This document shows, piece by piece, positions 1 through 5,512 of a DNA stretch of 5,512 nucleotides; positions within the stretch are counted from its first letter, which is position 1, and the number at the start of each line of letters is the position of its first letter. This DNA comes from Candidatus Eiseniibacteriota bacterium (GTDB taxonomy: Bacteria; Arandabacterota; Arandabacteria; Arandabacterales; Arandabacteraceae). The translations under genes were made by a program, and so were the position numbers. The DNA lies in the NCBI GenBank assembly GCA_030592245.1, contig JAUVJV010000185.1:1-5512 (forward strand), in the 5' to 3' direction. The notes beneath the pieces are model-generated. The model was given only the letters and a program-made list of their open reading frames with translations, ran no database searches and was not told the origin of the DNA.

Positions 1-2343
1 GGGAACCAGGCTGGGAAACCGGCTGGGCCCGGACCGAAGCTCATCGCGGCCGGCTGGCTATCGTTTTACATTATCGCCGGCCTGGCGGTCGGCGTCCGGA
101 TCGCCTACACCCTCGCCTCGCGGCAGAGCCCTTTCTTCGACCACCTGGATCTGGACTCGCGTTTCTATGACCTGTGGGCCAGGGAGATCGCGGCCGGCGA
201 CTGGATAGGCACGAAGGTCTTTTTCATGGGTCCGCTCTATCCGTATTTCCTGGCAGTCCTCTACAAGATCGCGGGACCGGGTCTGCTCTCGGTCAAGATC
301 GTCCAGGGAGTGCTGGGCGGGATGACCGCGGGACTCACCTTCCTCCTGGCGCGGGAGATCTTCGGGAAGGTCGCCGGTCTTATCGCCGGTTTCCTGGCTG
401 CCCTCTATGTTCCTTTCATATTCTATGACAGCTCACTTCTTTTCCCCGTGCTTGCGACGTTTCTCAATACCGCAATGCTTTACTTCCTATACAGGGGCGT
501 GCTGAGAGGAGGTGAGGGCAACTACCTCTTCGCCGGCCTGCTGGCAGGGCTCTCGGCCACGGGTAACGCGAGCGTGCTCGCATTCGGCCCGCTGGCGGTT
601 CTCTTCATCCTGCTCCACGGGAAGGCCTCGGCGAGGCGGAGGCTGCGGAAGGCCGCCCTCTTCGTGATTGGCGTCGCGGTCATAGTCACTCCCATAACAG
701 TGAGGAACGCGGTTCTGGGAAAGGATTTCGTGCCGCTTACCTCCAATGCCGGGCTCAATCTCTTTATCGGTAACAATGAAAGGTCAACCGGCGCGTATGT
801 TAAGCCGCTCGAGCTCGATGTATATGAGGACCCGGAGGGTGAAGTCATCGCCGAGGCGGCGCTGGGCCGGGAGCTTAAGCCCTCGGAGGTATCGGCATAC
901 TGGAGGGGCCGTGCCCTCGAGTATATGAGGGCCAACCCCGGTGCGTTCACCTCCAACCTGCTCCGGAAAGCTTTCTACTTCTGGTCGGTCTATGAGGTAC
1001 CGCAGATAGAGCACTTACCCTTCGAGAAGAGGTACTCCTGGTTGCTCCGGATACCGTCACCGTCCTTCGGCATGATCTGCCCGCTGGGCATCCTGGGAGT
1101 CGTTCTCGCTCTCAGGAAGCGGAAGGAAGCCTGGCTGCTCCTTCTCTTCATGCTGGCATACTCATCAACCATAGTGGTGTTCTTCGTGGTTGCAAGATAC
1201 CGCCTTCCCATGATTCCGGCGCTCATGGTCTTCGCATCCTACACCGTCTGGTGGTGGATCCGGGCCTTGTCGGGCCGGCGCTACCGCGATCTTCTTGTAT
1301 CGCTCGGCGTCCTTGTCTCGCTTTATGTGCTGGTCCACGTCAATTTCTACCGCATCGATCCCAGGAGCGGTTTCGCGCAATCTCATTACAGGCTTGGAAC
1401 CATCCAGGAGAAGAAGGGGCGCTTCGATCGAGCGCTCGCCAGCTACCTGAAAGCGGTCGAGCTTGATCCTAAGATGGCTTCCGCCCACGTTAACCTGGGA
1501 ATACTCCGGTCCAGGATGCAGCGCTTCGAAGGAGCCGAGGCGAGCCTGAAGCGTGCGGTGGCTCTCGATCCCGACTATGCCAAGGCCTACTATAACCTGG
1601 GACTGGTCTATGCCGAGCAGGCCAAGAACGATTCGGCGCTTGCATCCCTGGACCGCGCCCTGGAGCTCAAACAGGACTACCACCTGGCCAGCCTGGCCAG
1701 GGCCGGGGTTTACTATGAGATGGCCTTCTTCGACGCCGCCGAGCCCATCCTCTTAAGCCTGAGAGACATAGCCTCTGTCTCTGCCCGGTCGCGGCAGCAG
1801 GCCGAGGCATTGCTCAGGATCATCCCCGAGAGGCGGGCGTGGACCGGCGGACGCCGGACGCAGGCTATGAAGCTGTCCGACAGCCATCTCCTGAGGGGCG
1901 ATAACCTGCTGGCCTTGGGTCTCACCGACAGGGCCCTCGCCGCTTATCTCGAAGCCGCCGGCGCCGATCCAGGGGCAGCGGTCGCCATGCACCAGGCGGG
2001 CACGATCTACCTCAACAGGGGAGACACCGCAACGGCCCTCCGCCTCTTCACCGATGCCGCCAGGGCCGCCCCGGCGCTTGAAGGTGTTCATTTCGCTCTC
2101 GGAGTAATGGCTTTCCGTGACGGCGACATGAGGCGAGCCTGCAGAGAGTTCGAAGAAGAGCTCAGGATCGATCCGTCATCGAGCGCCTCGCACATCAACC
2201 TGGCCATGTGCTACGAGGAGCACTTGAACGATCCCGGGCGCGCGGCGTATCATATGGAGAGATACATAGAGCTCACGGGGGGAACCCCCGAGCTCCGCGA
2301 ACATCTAAAGAAACTGAAAGAGACCGTGAATGAATCCGAATAG
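1..2343 (+). CDS. GT-C (GT39/PMT-like) glycosyltransferase with C-terminal TPR repeats, 5'-partial
   Basis: Predicted polytopic inner-membrane glycosyltransferase that would move a sugar from a polyprenyl-phosphate carrier to an unknown acceptor on the periplasmic side. The frame is open from base 1 and has no ATG, GTG or TTG before the ATG at 226. Starting at 226 would remove the first membrane helix (residues 14-36, counting codons from base 1) and the catalytic loop, so the true start is upstream of the window. The loop motif DSRFYDLWAREIAAGDW (residues 52-68) matches the first periplasmic loop of GT39/ArnT-type enzymes, with Asp52 as the likely catalytic acid, followed by PLYPYFL. Other family-like motifs are SNAGLNLFIGNNE (248-260) and ARYRLP (398-403). 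About ten or more helices run to about residue 450; eight TPR-like units follow (461-587 and 627-762). The stop is TAG at 2341-2343. The GT-C and TPR assignments are firm; the sugar and acceptor are unknown. Confidence 0.9.
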   Translation, partial: GNQAGKPAGPGPKLIAAGWLSFYIIAGLAVGVRIAYTLASRQSPFFDHLDLDSRFYDLWAREIAAGDWIGTKVFFMGPLYPYFLAVLYKIAGPGLLSVKIVQGVLGGMTAGLTFLLAREIFGKVAGLIAGFLAALYVPFIFYDSSLLFPVLATFLNTAMLYFLYRGVLRGGEGNYLFAGLLAGLSATGNASVLAFGPLAVLFILLHGKASARRRLRKAALFVIGVAVIVTPITVRNAVLGKDFVPLTSNAGLNLFIGNNERSTGAYVKPLELDVYEDPEGEVIAEAALGRELKPSEVSAYWRGRALEYMRANPGAFTSNLLRKAFYFWSVYEVPQIEHLPFEKRYSWLLRIPSPSFGMICPLGILGVVLALRKRKEAWLLLLFMLAYSSTIVVFFVVARYRLPMIPALMVFASYTVWWWIRALSGRRYRDLLVSLGVLVSLYVLVHVNFYRIDPRSGFAQSHYRLGTIQEKKGRFDRALASYLKAVELDPKMASAHVNLGILRSRMQRFEGAEASLKRAVALDPDYAKAYYNLGLVYAEQAKNDSALASLDRALELKQDYHLASLARAGVYYEMAFFDAAEPILLSLRDIASVSARSRQQAEALLRIIPERRAWTGGRRTQAMKLSDSHLLRGDNLLALGLTDRALAAYLEAAGADPGAAVAMHQAGTIYLNRGDTATALRLFTDAARAAPALEGVHFALGVMAFRDGDMRRACREFEEELRIDPSSSASHINLAMCYEEHLNDPGRAAYHMERYIELTGGTPELREHLKKLKETVNESE
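1381..1761 (+). other. First TPR block of the GT-C protein (three clear units, one degenerate)
   Basis: Encodes 34-residue TPR units at residues 461-494, 495-528 and 529-562 of the visible protein. They carry the usual pattern of a small or hydrophobic residue pair in helix A (YRLG, VNLG, YNLG), an Ala-Leu or Ala-Glu pair in helix B, and LDP closing the first two units. A fourth, shortened and irregular unit (563-587) ends the block. TPRs form a superhelical groove that binds peptides or proteins, so this block probably recognises an acceptor or partner rather than taking part in catalysis. Confidence 0.9.
1879..2286 (+). other. Second TPR block of the GT-C protein (four units)
   Basis: Encodes four consecutive 34-residue TPR-like units at residues 627-660, 661-694, 695-728 and 729-762. 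Helix-A signatures include HQAG, FALG and INLA; a DP turn closes units 5 and 7. A linker of about 39 residues rich in Arg and Gln (588-626) separates this block from the first. Unit 8 is the least typical and runs into a short Lys/Glu-rich tail at the C-terminus. Confidence 0.85.
2269..2295 (+). repeat. Strong imperfect inverted repeat (hairpin) upstream of the phosphodiesterase start
   Basis: GAGCTC at 2269-2274 pairs with GAGCTC at 2290-2295, and GGGGG at 2277-2281 pairs with CCCCC at 2285-2289. This gives 11 G-C/A-T pairs with a 2-base bulge (AC) and a 3-base loop (GAA). It lies in the last codons of the glycosyltransferase gene (ELTGGTPEL), 34 bases before the ATG of the next gene. No T-tract follows, so it is not a standard intrinsic terminator. 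It may shape mRNA structure or stability, or be a by-product of codon choice. Confidence 0.6.
2316..2343 (+). promoter_or_regulatory. Weak ribosome-binding site and 14-base gene overlap (translational coupling)
   Basis: The ATG at 2330 lies 14 bases inside the end of the upstream gene, whose TAG ends at 2343. A purine-rich stretch (GAAAGAGA, 2316-2323) sits 6 bases before the ATG and is only a weak Shine-Dalgarno match. The codon just before the ATG in its own frame is TGA (2327-2329), so translation cannot begin further upstream. The next in-frame Met (codon 52) would lose the signal peptide and the first metal ligand. The arrangement suggests that ribosomes ending gene 1 re-initiate on gene 2. 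Confidence 0.7.
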
Positions 2344-3607
2344 AAAAGACAGGAATCGAAAGCGCGCCGTAACGGCGGCCCTTCTTCTGGTCCTGGCTGC
2401 CGGGGTGCTCTCGTGCCCGGGTGAAGTGGGTCCTCCCCGGAGGGTGATCCTTCTCGGCATAGACGCGGCGGACTGGCAGGTGATGAAGGATCTGCTCGAA
2501 GAGGGCCGGCTTCCCAATTTTTCCAGGCTGATAACGCAGGGCTCCACCGGCAGGCTGGACACCTTCCTTCCCTTGAGAAAGTCTCCGATTCTGTGGACAT
2601 CGATTGCCACCAGTAAGCTTCCCGATGAGCATGGCATCGGGGGCTTCGTGAAGTCCTCAGAGACAGGCGAGACGGTGCCCTATACAGGCAATGTGAGAAG
2701 GGTCAAGGCCCTCTGGGATATCCTGGGTGAGCAGGGAATGACGGTCGCCGTGGTGGGCTGGATGGTGACCTGGCCCGCGGAGCCGGTCAATGGCTATATG
2801 GTGAGCGACTACATACAGTATGAGAACGAGAGAGGGATCAAGTTCGAGAAGCAGACCTATCCGGAGGAGCTCTTCGATGAAATCGATGCATTGAGGCTCA
2901 AGGAGTCCGACATGGTCGACGACCGGGTGGCCCACATATTCCCGATGGACAGGACCCCCGAGGAGCTTGGCGCCCAGGACTGGCAAAAAGCCTATGTGAA
3001 AAAGATCTTCGCCACCGATGAGACCTTCCGGAGGATCGCCCACCACCTGAATGATAAGGGAGTCGACTTCCTCACGGTCTACTTCAATGGCGTGGACTCG
3101 ATGTGCCACGCCTTCTGGGACCAGCGGATGCACCGGAACCATCCGCTCAACAAGGTCATAGACAACTACTATGTGTGGATCGATGGGGTCCTGGGGGAGT
3201 TCATTGACCTCATCGATGAGGAGACCTTGCTGGTTGTCTGTTCCGACCACGGTTTCCACGGCCGCCGCAAGGCGCCGGACGGCGGGACATTGCTCGGCAT
3301 CTACATGCACGGGGAGTACGGCATAGTGGGCATGATGGGAAAGGGCGTCCGGAAGGGTTCGAGAATAATCGATGCCGGCATCCTCGATATCACCCCGACC
3401 ATCCTCTACGCCCTGGGCCTTCCGGTTGGAAGAGACATGCACGGGCGTGTGCTTACCGAGGGATTCGAGAGCGACTATCTTGAAGGTAATCCCACGACCT
3501 TTATCCAGACTTACGAGACGGGGGACCGCGTGGCGGGTGAACCGATCGCCTCACCTGTCGATGAGGAGATCAAGAAGAGACTCAGGGCGGTCGGCTATAT
3601 GCAGTAG
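2330..3607 (+). CDS. Predicted lipoprotein, type I phosphodiesterase/nucleotide pyrophosphatase family (alkaline phosphatase superfamily)
   Basis: A 425-residue predicted two-metal hydrolase of phosphate mono- or diesters, exported and lipid-anchored. The N-terminus has a basic stretch (R5-R12), a hydrophobic core (A13-L27) and a lipobox-like GVLSC with Cys29 as the lipidation site; mature +2 is Pro, not Asp. The expected metal ligands of the superfamily can be placed in order: Asp45 in LLGIDAADW, Asp256 and His260 in GVDSMCHAFWD, Asp306-His307 in CSDHGFH, and His327 in YMHGEYG. The nucleophile falls in SPILWTSIATS; Ser85 fits best by spacing to the HGI at 101-103, with Thr90 as alternative. 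The segment TWPAEPVNG and the late DITPTILYALGLPVGRDMHG are typical of this family. It overlaps the upstream GT-C gene and probably shares its transcript. Substrate unknown; close relatives are often annotated only as alkaline phosphatase family protein, and a transferase role is possible. Confidence 0.9.
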   Translation: MNPNRKDRNRKRAVTAALLLVLAAGVLSCPGEVGPPRRVILLGIDAADWQVMKDLLEEGRLPNFSRLITQGSTGRLDTFLPLRKSPILWTSIATSKLPDEHGIGGFVKSSETGETVPYTGNVRRVKALWDILGEQGMTVAVVGWMVTWPAEPVNGYMVSDYIQYENERGIKFEKQTYPEELFDEIDALRLKESDMVDDRVAHIFPMDRTPEELGAQDWQKAYVKKIFATDETFRRIAHHLNDKGVDFLTVYFNGVDSMCHAFWDQRMHRNHPLNKVIDNYYVWIDGVLGEFIDLIDEETLLVVCSDHGFHGRRKAPDGGTLLGIYMHGEYGIVGMMGKGVRKGSRIIDAGILDITPTILYALGLPVGRDMHGRVLTEGFESDYLEGNPTTFIQTYETGDRVAGEPIASPVDEEIKKRLRAVGYMQ

Positions 3608-3610
3608 AGC

Positions 3611-5512
3611 TTAAGGCGAGGGCCTTACCCCTTTGAGGGTGTAGAGGGTGAGGCCGTTGGAAGAGTGGAGCGCCTCGAGATGGTCGCTCATGAGACCTTC
3701 CAGAAGGGCCCTGTCCCGGGGGCTGTAGCGCTGCGAGAAGAACCTGCCGAGGTACTCATTCACCACGACGTGAGAAAATCCCATCGAGGCGATCCGCTGG
3801 GCCAGCGCCGCCGGATCCTCCGAGGCGGCAACCATCCGCATCACGCTTGACGCCTCAAAGAAGCTGTCCGCGAAGTAGGGTCTGTCCAGGTAGTATCCCC
3901 GGTTTTCCCATATCATGAAGACGGGTGACCCGGCGGGCAGCGAAGAGTTCATGTAGTCAAACATGCTGAAGGACTGGACATTCCGCTCGAGGTGGCTCCG
4001 CCTTGTCTCGAGGCCGGTAACCACGCTCAGGCGCTCCCCCAAAGAGGCGCTCACGAACGGCCTGCCGTACTGGTCGGGCAACACCAGGCCCGAGATCATG
4101 ATCAGCGCAAGGAGTATCAAGACCGGTCCGGCTGCCTTCCGGCCGGACCACTTGAGGATATTGGAGATTCCCACAGCTGCAATCGCGGATGACAGGGCCA
4201 GGGTCGGGATCAGAAACCGGAGCTGCTGGGAGGTTGCCGCCCAGAAGACGAAGCCGGCGGCAGCCATGACAAGGAATAGCGTGGTTGTCCGCTTTCGCCG
4301 GAAGAGGGCGAAGGGCAGGAGGACGAGGAACACAGGGACGATCGTGCCGTCGAACCACGTGTAGTTGAGACCGGGTTTGCCCCGGAGACTCACATTGAAA
4401 GGCAGGAGCAGGTAGGACCGCAGGCTGCGCCCTCCTCCCATGGAGCGCTGCCAGGCCATGAGCTGCTCGCCCTGGACCTCATCGAAGTTCGCGCCGTCGA
4501 AGACGGTTTCCAGAACCGGGTAAACCGGATTGCCGGTATAGACGGCGTTCTTCACAAGCCAGGGGGCGAACATGAGCAGGGCGATGAGCGCCGCCGCTGC
4601 CACGGACTTGACCCTTGCTCTCGGTGCGTGAGTCCACCCGAGGAGTACCAACAGGGTGAGACACGGAAACAGGGCCGTGTACTTGATACCCAGCATGAAG
4701 CCTGCCAGGATTCCCAGCAGGATAAAGCTCCGGAGCCCCGGCCGCCGAGACCGTGTATCGAGAGCGACGATGACCGCCGCCATATAGAAGTATGCCAGCA
4801 GGACATCCACATTGCAGACGACCCGGTGATCGAGGATGAGGGGCTGTACCAGGAAGCAGGCTGCCCCGATCACGGCCGGCAGGGTACCGGTCAGTCTCCT
4901 GGCCAGGGAGAAGACCGCACCGCCGGCGAGGAGCAAGACGGCAAAGTAGAAGAGCTTGGCCCCCGCCTCCCCGGCTGCGGCATAGGCCAGGGTGTAGAGG
5001 ATCTCCCCGTTATGCGGCATGTTCGCGTAGACATTATGAGGGAGCCGCGCCATGCCCCCTTCTGACAGGTAGATACTGGGGATGTTGAGGTGATAGACCA
5101 GGGAGTCGTTCGCGGAGAGCGGAGCCAGACAACTTACCAGGCAGGCAATGAGCCCGAGGGCGATCAGAAGGAGAAAGCAGGCGGTAAGCCATCCGGGCCG
5201 CCGGGCCGGCAGTGAAGCGCCGACCTGTCTTAGGAGTGTCGCGATATGCCTGTATGAGAGGAGGCCTGAGAGGACGACCACAACCCAGACCGCGAGGCGC
5301 GAGAGAACTCCGGCCGCTGCAAGGCCGAAAACGGCAAGTCCCAGCATGGCAAGTCCGAGGGCGCAGGCGACGAGGAAGGCTTGTGGTCGATCGCCGGAAC
5401 CTGAGATGAGCGATCCCAATCCCGTTGCAACCACAAGCAGCACCGTCACGCTCAAGGCCGAGAGGACATACTCGGCCGCGTGGTTCTCCTTGACGTGGCC
5501 CTGGTTCTGATA
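3611..5512 (-). CDS. GT-C-like polytopic membrane protein (GT39/PMT-like glycosyltransferase), probably 5'-partial
   Basis: Probable integral-membrane glycosyltransferase using a lipid-linked sugar. From the TTG at 5455-5453 it has 614 residues, but 19 more codons are open to the window edge without a stop (YQNQGHVKENHAAEY leading into the first helix). No suitably placed Shine-Dalgarno precedes the TTG, so the start is probably beyond the edge. Numbering from the TTG, about four helices precede the loop SANDSLVYHLNIPSIYL (114-130), where Asp117 is the likely catalytic acid, followed by YANMPHNGEILY (143-154). Further GT-C-like marks are GFMLGIKYTALF (252-263), PWLVKNAVYTGNPVYP (298-313) and QQLRFLIPTLAL (410-421). 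A C-terminal region without helices (about 495-610) looks like the small periplasmic domain of such proteins. The stop TAA (3613-3611) is 3 bases from the convergent gene. The membrane-enzyme class is well supported; donor, acceptor and activity are not. Confidence 0.82.
   Translation of the reverse strand, partial: YQNQGHVKENHAAEYVLSALSVTVLLVVATGLGSLISGSGDRPQAFLVACALGLAMLGLAVFGLAAAGVLSRLAVWVVVVLSGLLSYRHIATLLRQVGASLPARRPGWLTACFLLLIALGLIACLVSCLAPLSANDSLVYHLNIPSIYLSEGGMARLPHNVYANMPHNGEILYTLAYAAAGEAGAKLFYFAVLLLAGGAVFSLARRLTGTLPAVIGAACFLVQPLILDHRVVCNVDVLLAYFYMAAVIVALDTRSRRPGLRSFILLGILAGFMLGIKYTALFPCLTLLVLLGWTHAPRARVKSVAAAALIALLMFAPWLVKNAVYTGNPVYPVLETVFDGANFDEVQGEQLMAWQRSMGGGRSLRSYLLLPFNVSLRGKPGLNYTWFDGTIVPVFLVLLPFALFRRKRTTTLFLVMAAAGFVFWAATSQQLRFLIPTLALSSAIAAVGISNILKWSGRKAAGPVLILLALIMISGLVLPDQYGRPFVSASLGERLSVVTGLETRRSHLERNVQSFSMFDYMNSSLPAGSPVFMIWENRGYYLDRPYFADSFFEASSVMRMVAASEDPAALAQRIASMGFSHVVVNEYLGRFFSQRYSPRDRALLEGLMSDHLEALHSSNGLTLYTLKGVRPSP
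3612..3627. terminator. Short hairpin at the convergent gene ends, possible weak terminator
   Basis: TAAGGC (3612-3617) and GCCTTA (3622-3627) form a perfect 6-bp stem with a GAGG loop. It begins 5 bases after the stop of the plus-strand phosphodiesterase gene and overlaps the stop codon of the minus-strand gene. No run of T follows on either strand, so it lacks the U-tract of a classical intrinsic terminator. Its position between convergent genes is the main reason to suspect a role in termination or 3'-end protection. Confidence 0.35.

Noticed and set aside
1165..1683. Minus-strand open frame of 172 codons opposite the last helices and first TPRs of the GT-C gene
   Set aside because: It is antisense to well-conserved TPR coding sequence, has no family features, and is explained by low stop-codon frequency in GC-rich DNA.
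1381..2286. DNA-level tandem repeat or CRISPR-like array
   Set aside because: The 102-base periodicity is from TPR protein repeats; the nucleotide units are strongly diverged and there are no identical repeats or spacers.
226..2343. ATG at 226 as the start of the first gene
   Set aside because: The upstream codons in the same frame encode a good transmembrane helix and the GT39-type catalytic loop, so this Met is internal.
2657..3442. Open minus-strand frame of 261 codons opposite the phosphodiesterase gene
   Set aside because: The plus-strand frame carries all expected catalytic motifs of a known family. The antisense product has no recognisable motif and is rich in His, Val and Asp as expected from the complement of a GC-rich gene.
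3963..4364. Plus- and minus-strand open frames of 133 codons within the second membrane-protein gene
   Set aside because: Both are Arg/Pro-rich translations in other frames of a gene with clear transmembrane and GT-C motifs.
4628..5065. Plus-strand open frame of 145 codons, highly charged (Glu, Asp, Gln)
   Set aside because: It is the complement of hydrophobic membrane-helix codons on the minus strand, which characteristically yields such a composition. No ribosome-binding site or motif supports it.
5479..5492. AAGGAG on the minus strand as a ribosome-binding site for the second GT-C-like gene
   Set aside because: No start codon lies 5-10 bases downstream. The nearest ATG (5469-5467) is in another frame and meets a stop within six codons, and the in-frame TTG is far too distant. 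The hexamer is more simply Lys-Glu codons.

Overview
The window is a gene-dense, GC-rich (about 60% by eye) bacterial chromosome segment holding three protein genes and almost no intergenic DNA. A lipoprotein-type signal peptide, two polytopic membrane proteins of the GT-C glycosyltransferase type and a periplasm-facing hydrolase point to a diderm bacterium. The combination of a PMT/GT39-like enzyme with C-terminal TPRs and an alkaline-phosphatase-superfamily lipoprotein recalls uncultured lineages such as the FCB-group candidate phyla, Acidobacteria or the former Deltaproteobacteria. That placement is an impression from protein style, not a determination.

Layout. (1) Bases 1-2343, plus strand: the 3' part of a GT-C glycosyltransferase whose membrane domain (about residues 14-450 of the visible part) is followed by two blocks of TPRs; its start lies beyond the left edge. 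(2) Bases 2330-3607, plus strand: a predicted lipoprotein of the type I phosphodiesterase/nucleotide pyrophosphatase family. Its ATG lies inside the last codons of gene 1, so the two are probably translationally coupled. (3) Bases 3611-5512, minus strand: a second, differently built GT-C-like membrane protein. It converges on gene 2 with only 3 bases between the stop codons, and its reading frame stays open to the right edge, so it is probably also 5'-truncated. A small inverted repeat sits at the convergent junction, and a stronger one lies just before the start of gene 2.

How they may work together. Genes 1 and 2 look like one transcriptional unit whose active domains all face the periplasm: a lipid-linked-sugar-dependent transferase with a TPR acceptor-binding region, and a metal-dependent phosphodiesterase anchored by lipid. 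Gene 3 is transcribed separately but belongs to the same broad enzyme class, so the segment may belong to an envelope glycan or protein glycosylation locus. No substrate can be read from the sequence. No RNA genes, mobile elements, CRISPR arrays or clear promoters were found; the promoters of genes 1 and 3 would lie outside the window.
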